Source: Deltaproteobacteria bacterium (GTDB lineage Bacteria; Myxococcota; UBA727; VGSZ01). From it: a stretch of DNA of 55,444 nucleotides. Position numbers and translations under genes: made by a program. Shown here piece after piece: positions 10,650 through 19,052 of the stretch; position 1 is the stretch's first letter, and the number at the start of each line of letters is the position of its first letter. The stretch is from NCBI GenBank assembly GCA_020850995.1, contig JADZDP010000183.1:1-55444 (forward strand), written 5' to 3'. The notes under the pieces were generated by a model that searched no databases, had not been told where the DNA came from, and saw only the letters and a program-made list of their open reading frames with translations.

Positions 10650-11408
10650 CTAGTCGAGCCCGAGCCAGAGCATGGCGGCGCCCGCGCCTGCCGCTGCGAC
10701 GCCGACGATGGTCACGGCGCCTACCACGGGGATCCAGACCAGCGCGGCCTGCTCCTTCTCCTCGCGCAACGAGCGCGGGTCGTTGAGCACGCCGAGCTGT
10801 GCCGCCACTACGGCGCCGCCCGCCAGCGCCGCCAGCGCGCCAACGCCGAGCGTGGCGACGCCGCCGAGCGCGAGCCCCGATAGCTCCTGTGGCGCGTCGC
10901 TCATCGGTGGCGCGGGCGCCGGCGCTGGCGCCGACGGTGGCGGCATCTGCTGCGGCGGATCAGGGGTGGCCGGCGCGGGCGTGGCGCTGGCCTTGCTCAC
11001 GGCGTCGCGCAGGGGCGCGGTCAGCTCTGCCGGCAGCACGGCTCCCGCGCCGAGCACGACGTCGAGCTTGCGCACGCTCTGGTGCTCGGCCAGCACGCGG
11101 CCGTCGGCGTCGAGGAGCGACGCGTCCAGCGCCGCCTGGCCGCCGGCGCGCAGCACGTTCACGCTGAGCAGATACGCGACGTCGGCCGTGCGCGCCACCT
11201 CGCGCACGCACGCGCGGTCACCAAGACATTCGAGCGTGATGTGCAGCGCGCCCGCCAGCGCCCACGGCTCGACCCCGAGGGCTGCGGCCTCCTGACGCGC
11301 CTTCTCCGTGATGCGCTGGGCGTCGCTGTCGGTGAAGCCCGTCGTGTGCACCACTACGGCCACGCGAGGGGGCGCCGCGAGCGCCAGCGCCAAGAGCAAC
11401 GGCGTCAT
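10650..11408 (-). CDS. Exported hypothetical protein with C-terminal membrane helices
   Basis: Protein of 252 aa, not recognised. It has a short signal (MTPLLLALALAAPP), then an alpha/beta region of about 120 residues (VAVVVHTTGFTDSDAQRITEKA, which resembles the nucleotide-free sensor domains of exported myxobacterial proteins). A Pro/Ala linker and two hydrophobic segments (GVATLGVGALAALAGGAVVA; GAVTIVGVAAAGAGAAMLWL) follow. It lies 33 bp after the kinase and about 56-70 bp before the oxidoreductase on the same strand, so it is probably co-transcribed. The layout resembles the TPR-like protein at 3595-4230, also next to a kinase, which suggests a common theme of a kinase with an exported partner. 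Confidence 0.7.
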   Translation of the reverse strand: MTPLLLALALAAPPRVAVVVHTTGFTDSDAQRITEKARQEAAALGVEPWALAGALHITLECLGDRACVREVARTADVAYLLSVNVLRAGGQAALDASLLDADGRVLAEHQSVRKLDVVLGAGAVLPAELTAPLRDAVSKASATPAPATPDPPQQMPPPSAPAPAPAPPMSDAPQELSGLALGGVATLGVGALAALAGGAVVAAQLGVLNDPRSLREEKEQAALVWIPVVGAVTIVGVAAAGAGAAMLWLGLD

Positions 11409-11441
11409 GCGTCGCTCCTCGGCCGGCGCGTACTGCGGAGC

Positions 11442-13343
11442 TCAGCGCAGCAGATCGAAGGCACTGTTGAGCACATCGTTGGCGTCCTGGTAGCGCGATT
11501 GGGCGAGCGCGGTCATCACTTCGGCCATGCGGGCGTCGGCGGCACGTTGTCGCTCCTCGTCGGTGACCTTGTCGAACTCATCGTTGAAGCGCGCGAGCTT
11601 TCGCAAGACAAAGCCCTTGTCGATGGCGATGGCGCCGACGCGCGCGCTGGCGTCCTCGAGCGCGCGCACCGCGGCGTCGTAGTCCCGCTGCACGGCGTGC
11701 TGCTTCGCGCGGGCGCGCAAGCGATCGAGCTCCTCGTCGTCGCCACCGCGGATGCCGCGCCCGCCGACGAGCGTGCCGAGGGCCCGCGTGTCGTCGGTGT
11801 AGCGCTTGCGACCCTGGTCGAGCGCGGGCTTGGCGCGGCGGGGCTTGCCGTCCGGGTCGGGCTCCGGCGCCGCGCCCGGTGTGCCCTCGTCGTCGGCATG
11901 GTCGCCGTCACCGGCGCTGGGCGCGGGGTCGGTGGGCGCGGCGCCAGCGTCGAGCGTGGGCACGGCCACCGCCAGGGCCGGCGCCTGGGCCTGCGGCGCT
12001 GGCGTCGCGCCGCCGGCATCGACGGTGGTGGAGCGCGCCGGTGCGCTGGTGCCCACCACGATGATGACCGCCGCGATCACCACGGCACCGAGCAGGATGG
12101 CGACGGCGAGGCGCCCGGGGCTGCGTGCGGGCCGCGGGCGCAGGTCCGGCTCGATCATGTCGGCGATGCCGCGCACCGCCACCGGCGCCTCGTGCCCGAC
12201 GCGCTTCGGGATCGCGGGCAGGTCGACGGGCCGGCCGCTCACCACCCAGGACGCGTCCGACGTGGGCAGCCCGTCGGGCTGCGAGGGGACGAAGCCCGGC
12301 TCGGGCGCGTCCGCGCTGGCGGTGGAGCGCGTCGGCAGCTGCATCACCAGCGTCGGGCCGAGGGCGTCCACGGCCGGGCCGCTCTCCGACGTGGTCGCCG
12401 CCGCGAGCGGCGGCGCCTGGATCGAGGGCAGGGTCGGCGGCAGCACCACGCCGCTGACCGGGTCGGGCGCCTCGCGCGCCCACGGCGGCACGCCCGGAGC
12501 GGTCGGCGCGCGCACGCCGAGGAGCGCGTCCTTCAGCGCGCGCACGGTGGCGAAGCGCGCCTCGGGCTTGAAGGCCAGGGCCCGCAGCGCCACGGCGTCG
12601 AGCGCGGGCGGGATGTCGGCGCGATGCATGCTCGGGCGCGGCGGCGGCCCCTTGCTCAGCTCGTCGAACAGCATGACGTCGCGCGCCGGGTTGTACGGCA
12701 TGCGGCGCGTCAGGCAGTTGTAGAGGATGACGCCCACCGCGTACTGGTCGGAGGCGGTCGTGGCCGGGCGCCCGGCCCACACCTCCGGCGCGATGTAGTG
12801 CTTGGTGCCGAGCGCGATGCCCGGGATGGTCAGCGCCGACACGCCGTCGAGCGCGGTGGCGATACCGAAGTCGAGGATCGCCGCCTCGCCGCTCGGCCGC
12901 ACCATGATGTTGCGCGGCTTGAGGTCACGGTGCACCACGCCCACGTCGTGCGCGGCCGCCAGCGCGTCGCAGATGGACGCCACGAGCGTGATCACCTCAT
13001 CGACGCTCATGAGCGGGCGCTCGGGCTGCAGCAGATCGCGCAGCGGCTCACCCTCGACGTACTCCATGGTGATGTAACGCAGCTCGCCGTCGGCGTAGAT
13101 GTCGTGCAACCGGCAGACGCCCTTATGCGAGATGCGGCGCCCGAGGACGATCTCGCGGTTGAAGCGCTCCGATGCCTCGGGGTGATCGGCGAGCGAGGCG
13201 TGCAAGACCTTCACGCAGACCGGCTCGTGCAACATGGTGTCCTCGGCCAGGAACACCATGCCCATCGACCCGCGGCCGAGCTCGCGCACTAGCTGGAATC
13301 GACCGAGCCGCTCGCCGACCCGCAGGGCCTCACCGCTTCGCAC
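11442..13343 (-). CDS. Ser/Thr protein kinase with single membrane span
   Basis: Kinase of about 633 aa. Visible are the Gly loop LGRGSMGMVFLAED, ATP lysine K45 (VKVL), catalytic loop HRDLKPRNIMV with D140, DFGIA and an APE motif (APEVW). A long Pro/Ala-rich linker leads to one membrane span at about 409-430 (LAVAILLGAVVIAAVIIVVG). The outer part is Pro/Ala-rich with a C-terminal helical region (about 70 aa, RYQDANDVLNSAFDLL) rather than a PEGA domain. The GTG at 13343, a few residues before the kinase domain, was chosen; a TTG at 13388 is also possible. It is the first gene of the minus-strand group running to the multiheme cytochrome. Confidence 0.92.
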   Translation of the reverse strand: MRSGEALRVGERLGRFQLVRELGRGSMGMVFLAEDTMLHEPVCVKVLHASLADHPEASERFNREIVLGRRISHKGVCRLHDIYADGELRYITMEYVEGEPLRDLLQPERPLMSVDEVITLVASICDALAAAHDVGVVHRDLKPRNIMVRPSGEAAILDFGIATALDGVSALTIPGIALGTKHYIAPEVWAGRPATTASDQYAVGVILYNCLTRRMPYNPARDVMLFDELSKGPPPRPSMHRADIPPALDAVALRALAFKPEARFATVRALKDALLGVRAPTAPGVPPWAREAPDPVSGVVLPPTLPSIQAPPLAAATTSESGPAVDALGPTLVMQLPTRSTASADAPEPGFVPSQPDGLPTSDASWVVSGRPVDLPAIPKRVGHEAPVAVRGIADMIEPDLRPRPARSPGRLAVAILLGAVVIAAVIIVVGTSAPARSTTVDAGGATPAPQAQAPALAVAVPTLDAGAAPTDPAPSAGDGDHADDEGTPGAAPEPDPDGKPRRAKPALDQGRKRYTDDTRALGTLVGGRGIRGGDDEELDRLRARAKQHAVQRDYDAAVRALEDASARVGAIAIDKGFVLRKLARFNDEFDKVTDEERQRAADARMAEVMTALAQSRYQDANDVLNSAFDLLR

Positions 13344-13534
13344 CTTGCCGAATCTACACCCGTCGAGGCCGGCGTCGTCCTGCCACAAGCGCGGTCCTGG
13401 CGAGACCGACGTGCGCGGGCGGCCCGCGGGCGGCCCGCGGGCGGGATCGCAACGGTCCGTCGAGGTGCCAGCGCCGGCCCCGTGGTGCGATGCTGGGGCC
13501 CGGCGCGCGCGCGCCTCATCAATAGGTGCTTGGC

Positions 13535-14470
13535 ATGCACACGACGCCTCGTGGTTGGCCCCTCGCAGCGCTGCTCGCCGCTCTCTTGGCCGCGGCCTGC
13601 GCCAACCTCCTTGCCCACAACCCCTGCGAGTCCGACGCCAACTGTCCTTCGGGGCAAGCCTGCGTCGCGGGTGTTTGTGAGGCCGCGGTGGCGGAGGGCG
13701 AAGGCGAAGGCGAGGGCGAAGGCGAGGGCGAGGGCGAGGGCGAGGGCGAGGGCGAGGGTGAAGGCGAGGGCGAGGGTGAGGGCGAGGGTGAAGGTGAGGG
13801 TGAAGGTGAGGGCGAGGGTGAGGGCGAGGGTGAAGGTGAAGGCGAAGGCGAGGGTGAAGGCGAAGGCGATTCCTGTCCCGTCACCGGCGACATCAGCGAT
13901 CAAGGCCGGCTCAACGCGCTCGCGGGCTGCACGACCCTGAGTGGCGACGTGCGCATCACCGGCTCCGACGTGAGCGACCTCTCCCCCTTGGCGACCGTCA
14001 CCACCATCGACGGCAAGCTCGAGATCAACGTCTCGGAGGAGATCGAGCAAGGCGAGAACGCGCTCAACGGCCTCGAGACCGTCACCGGCGAGCTCTTCAT
14101 GATCGGCCGCCGTGCCCACGAGCTCATCGACGAGCTGAGCGCGCTCGAAGAGGTCGGCGGCGAGCTGCGCATCGAGAACGGCGGCGACGAGCTGGTGGTG
14201 CTGCATGGCTTCCCCGCCCTCACGCACATCGGCGCCAACCTGCGCATCAAGAACAACGACTTCCTGGAAGACATCGCCGCCGACGCCTTCCCGCTCCTGG
14301 TGAGCAACGGCAGCATCGGCGGCTCCCTGCATCTCGACGACAACGGCGTCTCGGCGCTGGGCCCGCGCCTGTCGTGTGGCGACCCCGAGGTGGTGCGCCT
14401 GGCGGCCGCTGCCACAGGCGGGCTCAACAACGTCAACGCGGGCCTGGCCAACGAGGGCTGCGCGCCGTGA
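13535..14470 (+). CDS. Receptor-L-like lipoprotein on a (Glu-Gly)29 stalk
   Basis: Lipoprotein of 311 aa. AGG lies 8 nt before the chosen ATG. The signal ends in a lipobox (LLAAAC), followed by a small Cys motif CESDANCPSGQACVAGVC, a 58-residue Glu-Gly stalk, and a beta-helix-like domain. That domain has receptor-L/leucine-rich character, with repeats such as LSGDVRITGSDVSDLSPLAT, VGGELRIENGGDELVVL and IGANLRIKNND. It is probably displayed on the cell surface at a distance from the membrane. The stop overlaps the next gene's GTG (GTGA), so the two are translationally coupled. Confidence 0.88.
   Translation: MHTTPRGWPLAALLAALLAAACANLLAHNPCESDANCPSGQACVAGVCEAAVAEGEGEGEGEGEGEGEGEGEGEGEGEGEGEGEGEGEGEGEGEGEGEGEGEGEGEGEGEGDSCPVTGDISDQGRLNALAGCTTLSGDVRITGSDVSDLSPLATVTTIDGKLEINVSEEIEQGENALNGLETVTGELFMIGRRAHELIDELSALEEVGGELRIENGGDELVVLHGFPALTHIGANLRIKNNDFLEDIAADAFPLLVSNGSIGGSLHLDDNGVSALGPRLSCGDPEVVRLAAAATGGLNNVNAGLANEGCAP
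13694..13867 (+). repeat. (Glu-Gly)29 coding microsatellite
   Basis: 174 nt of alternating GAR and GGY codons encode 29 Glu-Gly pairs between the lipobox segment and the receptor-L domain. Codon choice varies (gaa/gag, ggc/ggt), so the DNA is a degenerate 6-nt repeat. Unit loss or gain would keep the frame. Confidence 0.95.
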
Positions 14471-16122
14471 GCGCGCGGGCGCGTTGGCAGAGCCCGGCGC
14501 TCGTCGTGGTGGCGATGGCGCTGACGGTGCCCGCGCCCGCCGCGGCCGCCGGCGCGCGCGGCTCGGCGAAGATCGGCTACGTCACGAGCACCGCCGCGTT
14601 CCTCGACGCCGGCGCGCACGATGGCCTGACGGCAGGGGCCAGCGTCGACCTGGTGCGGCGCAAGGTCAAGGTCGGCACGTGCGTCATCACCCAGCTCGCC
14701 GCCCACCACGCTACGTGCACGAGCGAGCGGGCCGCCGTGGGCGATCGGGTCAGCTTCGTGGTGGCGCCGGCAGCGGCGCCGCCCGAGCTGCGTCGGCCCG
14801 CGCTCCCCGCGCCCGCCGCCCTCGAGGCCAAGCGCCGGTTGGTGGAGCAGGCCGCGGCCCCGAAGATCGCGAGCCCTCGTGCGCGGCGCGCCGTCGCAGC
14901 CGACTGGAGCCTGCGCGGCACCGCCGGCGTGCGCCAGCAAGCGTGGGCCACCCTCGGCCACGACGACGCGGCGTTCACGCGCACCATCCTCGATGGCGCC
15001 GTGCGCGTGGGGCTGGGCCTCACGCCGGGGTTGGCGGCCGGCGGATCGATGCGCTTGGTCGCCGACGAGCTGCAGCCCGCCGCGGCGCGCTTCCGTCCCG
15101 GGGAGCCCGCCGAGCTGTACGTGTGGGAGGCCTCCCTCGGCCTCGACGACGGCCGCGGCCCCTTGGTGGCGCGCGTGGGCCGCTTCCTGCCGCGCAAGGC
15201 GCCGGGCGCCACGCTGCTCGACGGCGCCCAGGCGGGCGTGCGCGTCTTCGGCGGTGCCCTGGAGCTCGGCGCCTACGCGGGCGCCGTGCCCGACCTCGTG
15301 ACCCTCCTGCCCTCGCTCGATCGCCTCACCGCGGGCGTGCAGTTGGCGCTCGACACCCCCCTCGGTGCCGACGTGCTGGTGCTGCCGCGCGCGCGCGTGG
15401 CCCTGCTCTCGTCGCCCGACCTCGCGTCCTTGCGGGCGGAGGCCGAGGCGCAGGCGCAGCTCTTGTGGGGGACCGCGCTCGCGGCCGGCGGCTCGGTGCG
15501 CGCCGGCCTCGACGCGCGCACCGTGACCCCGGGCCTCGACGCCGCCCGCGTCGACGTCGACGTGCGCCCGCTGGAGCAGGTGCGCGTGGGCGGCGGCTAT
15601 CGCTTCGTCGCGCCGCTGGCGCAGGACTTCGACGAGCGCGACGCCGTGCCCGCGCTCGTCGGCGCCCACCACGGTGAGCTGGTGGCGAGCTGGGCGACCA
15701 CGCCCTGGCTGTCGCTCGGCGCGCGCGCCGGGCTCGCCGCCGACCTCGAGGGAGAGGAGCTGCGCGGCTGGGCGGGCCCCGAGCTGCGCCTCCCAGAGCT
15801 GTGGTGGGGGCTCGGTGGGCTTGGTGTCGGCTACACCGAGGAGCTCGGCCTGTTTCCTGGGAGAAACGCCTTCGTCCAGGTCGACGTCATGCCCTCGTCG
15901 CTGTTGGCGCTGTGGTCGCGCGTGGCCTACCTCGAGAGCGAGGGCACGAGCGAGCCGCTGCGCGAAGGTGCCGTGTTCGCCGGCCTCGACGCGCCGCTCT
16001 TGCCGTGGCTCGCGCTGCGCGCCCGCGCCCACGCCGCGCTGACGCTGCCGGCGCTTGGCAAGAACCCACGCGCGACGCCGACGACGGTGGCGGCGGAGGG
16101 CGGCGCCGTGGTGAGCTGGTAG
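14467..16122 (+). CDS. Exported beta-barrel-like protein (outer membrane, hypothetical)
   Basis: Protein of 551 aa. The GTG at 14467 overlaps the previous stop, and its product begins with a signal peptide (SPALVVVAMALTVPAPAAAA). Residues 20-100 form a small beta domain (GYVTSTAAFLDAGAHDGLTA), like the N-terminal modules of other exported myxobacterial proteins. From about 140 on there are alternating amphipathic strands (WSLRGTAGVRQQAWATLGHD; VRVGGGYRFVAPLAQDFDE), typical of an outer-membrane barrel. No family is recognised. Coupling to the receptor-L lipoprotein suggests that both are made together and may form a surface assembly. It ends 2 bp before the convergent def gene. Confidence 0.75.
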   Translation: MSARARWQSPALVVVAMALTVPAPAAAAGARGSAKIGYVTSTAAFLDAGAHDGLTAGASVDLVRRKVKVGTCVITQLAAHHATCTSERAAVGDRVSFVVAPAAAPPELRRPALPAPAALEAKRRLVEQAAAPKIASPRARRAVAADWSLRGTAGVRQQAWATLGHDDAAFTRTILDGAVRVGLGLTPGLAAGGSMRLVADELQPAAARFRPGEPAELYVWEASLGLDDGRGPLVARVGRFLPRKAPGATLLDGAQAGVRVFGGALELGAYAGAVPDLVTLLPSLDRLTAGVQLALDTPLGADVLVLPRARVALLSSPDLASLRAEAEAQAQLLWGTALAAGGSVRAGLDARTVTPGLDAARVDVDVRPLEQVRVGGGYRFVAPLAQDFDERDAVPALVGAHHGELVASWATTPWLSLGARAGLAADLEGEELRGWAGPELRLPELWWGLGGLGVGYTEELGLFPGRNAFVQVDVMPSSLLALWSRVAYLESEGTSEPLREGAVFAGLDAPLLPWLALRARAHAALTLPALGKNPRATPTTVAAEGGAVVSW

Positions 16123-16128
16123 CGCTAC
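16119..16128. terminator. Palindrome spanning two convergent stop codons
   Basis: The perfect palindrome GTAGCGCTAC contains the TAG stop of the barrel-like gene on the plus strand and the TAG stop of def on the minus strand. It is too short for a strong intrinsic terminator. Confidence 0.3.
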
Positions 16129-16688
16129 GCCTCGGCGGCGTCGCCCTGCTCCCGCTCCTCGATGAGCTTGAGCATCTTCTTCTTGATGACGTTGCGTTTG
16201 AGCCGGCTCAAGTAGTCGACGAACAGCTTGCCGTCCAAGTGATCGCACTCGTGCTGCAGCGCCACCGCCTTGAGGCCCTCGGCGCGCAGCACCTGCTCCT
16301 TGCCGTCGAGGTCGAGGAACCTGACCGTACAGCTCGCGGCGCGGGTCACCATGCCGGTCTCGCCGGGCACCGACAGGCAGCCCTCTTCCCACTCGAGCTC
16401 GCCGTGCAGCTCGGAGAAGGTGGGGTTGATGAGCACCAGCGGGCCCTCGCCGGCGGGCACCGGCACTCTCTCGCCATCATGCTCGCGCTCGTAGGACCGG
16501 ATGTCGACCACCACCACGCGGCGGTGGACGCCGACTTGGGGGGCCGCCAGGCCAACCCCATCGGCGTCGTACATGGTGTCGAACAGGTCCTTGACCAGCG
16601 CGCGCACCTCGTCGTCGATGACGGCGATGGGCGCCGACGGCTTGAGCAGCTCCGGGTGGGGCCAGATCAGGATCTCGCGCACGGCCAT
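16125..16688 (-). CDS. def: Peptide deformylase
   Basis: Removes the formyl group from the N-terminal methionine of nascent proteins. The 187-aa sequence has the three family motifs: GVGLAAPQVG (44-53), EEGCLSVPG with metal ligand C104, and QHECDHLDG with ligands H146 and H150 and catalytic E147. The length is normal for the family. It stands alone here, without fmt beside it, and is convergent with the barrel-like gene at its 3' end. It is divergent from the chemoreceptor gene. Confidence 0.97.
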   Translation of the reverse strand: MAVREILIWPHPELLKPSAPIAVIDDEVRALVKDLFDTMYDADGVGLAAPQVGVHRRVVVVDIRSYEREHDGERVPVPAGEGPLVLINPTFSELHGELEWEEGCLSVPGETGMVTRAASCTVRFLDLDGKEQVLRAEGLKAVALQHECDHLDGKLFVDYLSRLKRNVIKKKMLKLIEEREQGDAAEA

Positions 16689-16795
16689 GGGGCATGCCTA
16701 GCGAACTCGGCGCCGCTCGTCAGCCGGCGTCGCGCGCGGTGCGCCATGTCCGGTCGCTCCCGGCACGTTGCGCACCGGGGGCGACCCCACCGAGA

Positions 16796-18913
16796 ATGCC
16801 CGTGGACATGTCTGCCGCCGAACGCCAGCGCTCCCTGCGGACCACCGTGCTCACCGGTGTCCTCACCACCTTCGGCGTGCTCACGGTGGTCATCGCGGTG
16901 GCGCTCGCGGCCGTGGTCAAGAGCCGCCTCGAGGCCGACCTGACGGCGCGCGCCAAGGTGCTGGGGCGCGCGCTCCAGGAGTCGGCCGAGGTCACCGTGG
17001 GCGCCGGCACCGACAACCGCAAGCTGGTCGAGCGCGGCCTCGAGTGGCTCACCACGCTCGGCGGCGAGCTGGTGCACATCGTGGTGCTCAAGCCCGACGG
17101 CACCACCGCCATCGCCGGGGTCGCCACCGACGGCATCCTGCCCGTCGACGTGCTGCAGGCGACGGCCGACAAGGCGCCCGGCTTCTTGCAAGTGCGCGTC
17201 GACGTGGTGCTGGCCGGCAGCGAGCAGCCCTCGGCGCCCGACGACCCGCTCGACGCCATCGCGGCGGAAGAAGGCGCGGCGGCCAAGGGCGATCCGGTCG
17301 TGCGCATCGTGCTCTCGGGCGCCGCTCAGCTCGTGCAGCAGACCCTGGCGGTGGTGCTGACGGGCGTGCTGCTCGGGCTCATCGCTATCGTGGCTTTGTG
17401 GAGCATCGCCGACCTCGCGTTCCGGCGTATCGCCCCGGCGCTCGAGCAAGCGCGGCGCATGGCACAGGGCGACTTCACGCAAGGCGTAGGCTCCGCCGAG
17501 TTTCGCGAGCTGGCCGGGCTGTTCGAGGCGCTCGACGCCATCAGCCAGTCGCTGTCGTCGATGATCGCCGGCGTGCGTGGCCTGGGCGACGAGGTGGGCG
17601 GCGCGGTGGAGCGCATCAAGGCCGCGGCCACGTCGCTGCGCGCGGGCTCTGATCAAGGCACGCGCGCGGTTGGCGTCACCGAGGGAGCGGTGGCCGCCAT
17701 GGCCAAGGGCGTCGACGAGAGCTCGCGCCGGCTCACCGACTTGGCCACCACCGCCGACGCCTCGTCGCGCGACACCGACACCATCGAGCGCACCAACGCC
17801 TCCACTGGCGAGGCGGTGCGCGCTTTGCGCGGCGAGGTCGATCGCCACGCCAAGAGCTTGGCCGTGATCGGCGAGCGCGTGCAGGCGCTCTCGAAAGACG
17901 CGCGCGCCGTGGGCGAGGCCTCCGAGGCCGCGCGCGCCGCCGCCACCCGCATGCAGCGCACCAGCACCGATGGCGTGATGCGCTCGCGCCTGTCGGTGCG
18001 CCTGGCAGACGACGCCATGCGCGACACCAACGTGGGCGGCAAGGCCATCGAGGACGCCGTGGCGCGCATCCAAGACATCGCCAAGCACGCGGCCACCATG
18101 GAGGGCAGCTTGCAGGCGCTCACCGACGGCGTCGAGGGCATGACGCCGGTGCTCGGCGCCATCGCCGACGTCACGAGCCGCACGAGCCTGCTGGCGCTCA
18201 ACGCCGGCATCATCGCCGCGCAGGCGGGCGAGCGCGGCGCGGCCTTCCAGGTCGTGGTCGACGAGCTCAAGAGCCTCGCCTCGCGCACCGCGCAGCTCAC
18301 CGCCACGGTGGAGCAGCGGGTGCGCACGGTGCTCGAGCAGCGCGGCCGCACCGACGACGCGGCGGCGGCGCTGCGCCAGGTGGTGCAGACCTCCATCGAA
18401 GACGCGCACCGCGCCGGCAACGCGCTCGAGGCCATTCGCGCCTCCACCGCGCAGAGCCAGTCGATGAGCGCCGGCACCGCCGAGGCGCTCGGGGGGCAAG
18501 AGCAAGACGTGCAAGAGACGCTGGTGCGCGTGGACGTGCTCGAAGCCGCCGGCAAGAGCGTCGAGGGCACGGCGCGCGCGCTGATCGAGGAGATGCGCGT
18601 GCTGCAAGACGTGGCCGACCGGGTCGCCAAGGTCTCCGACGACGTGGCGCGCGCCTCCCGTGAGCAGGGCGAGCTGGCGCAGCGCGTCGGCCAGGTGCTG
18701 GGCCTGGTGTCGCGCCAGGTGCGCGAGCTGTCGTCGAGCCAGGCCGAGCAGCACACCGACGTCGTGCGCGTGGAGCGCAGCCTGGGCGAGATCCGCCGCT
18801 TCAGCGAGGACGCCCGCGTGGACGCGCAGCAGCTCGAGGGCGTGGTCGAACGTGTACGACAGAAGACCACAGGGCTCGCCGAGGCGCTGCACCGCTTCCG
18901 AACGCGCGGCTAG
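16796..18913 (+). CDS. Methyl-accepting chemotaxis-type receptor
   Basis: Receptor-like protein of 705 aa. An N-terminal membrane helix (TVLTGVLTTFGVLTVVIAVA) is followed by an extracytoplasmic sensor region of about 140 residues, a second helix near 180-205 (VVLTGVLLGLIAIVALW), a HAMP-like linker and a long coiled-coil signalling domain. The hairpin tip near 455-490 reads RTSLLALNAGIIAAQAGERG, a divergent form of the usual TNLLALNAAIEAARAGE. No cheA, cheW or cheR lies nearby, so it is an orphan receptor. The ATG at 16796 gives a short cytoplasmic lead; 16808 is an alternative. Confidence 0.88.
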   Translation: MPVDMSAAERQRSLRTTVLTGVLTTFGVLTVVIAVALAAVVKSRLEADLTARAKVLGRALQESAEVTVGAGTDNRKLVERGLEWLTTLGGELVHIVVLKPDGTTAIAGVATDGILPVDVLQATADKAPGFLQVRVDVVLAGSEQPSAPDDPLDAIAAEEGAAAKGDPVVRIVLSGAAQLVQQTLAVVLTGVLLGLIAIVALWSIADLAFRRIAPALEQARRMAQGDFTQGVGSAEFRELAGLFEALDAISQSLSSMIAGVRGLGDEVGGAVERIKAAATSLRAGSDQGTRAVGVTEGAVAAMAKGVDESSRRLTDLATTADASSRDTDTIERTNASTGEAVRALRGEVDRHAKSLAVIGERVQALSKDARAVGEASEAARAAATRMQRTSTDGVMRSRLSVRLADDAMRDTNVGGKAIEDAVARIQDIAKHAATMEGSLQALTDGVEGMTPVLGAIADVTSRTSLLALNAGIIAAQAGERGAAFQVVVDELKSLASRTAQLTATVEQRVRTVLEQRGRTDDAAAALRQVVQTSIEDAHRAGNALEAIRASTAQSQSMSAGTAEALGGQEQDVQETLVRVDVLEAAGKSVEGTARALIEEMRVLQDVADRVAKVSDDVARASREQGELAQRVGQVLGLVSRQVRELSSSQAEQHTDVVRVERSLGEIRRFSEDARVDAQQLEGVVERVRQKTTGLAEALHRFRTRG

Positions 18914-19052
18914 AGATCTCGCCTCGGCCAAAGGCGTTGAAGGAAGGGTGTGTTGGGCGCGTCACTCTGCGAAGGTGCACTCGAGCACGGGCATACGTAC
19001 GCCATCGGCACGCTGCGCCGGTTCACGGACCAGCCGCTATAGGATGCACTGA

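Noticed and set aside
13694..13867. Short regular repeats that could suggest a CRISPR array
   Set aside because: There are no unique spacers; the repeats are in-frame Glu-Gly codons. The same holds at 39530-39694 and 49558-49749.
13900..16392. 830-codon minus-strand open frame
   Set aside because: High GC produces long antisense frames. This one has Arg/His-rich low-complexity sequence and covers the barrel-like gene and the 5' part of def.
16796..18913. Sensor histidine kinase
   Set aside because: There are HAMP and coiled-coil regions but no H-box or ATPase motifs; the tip is of the chemoreceptor type.
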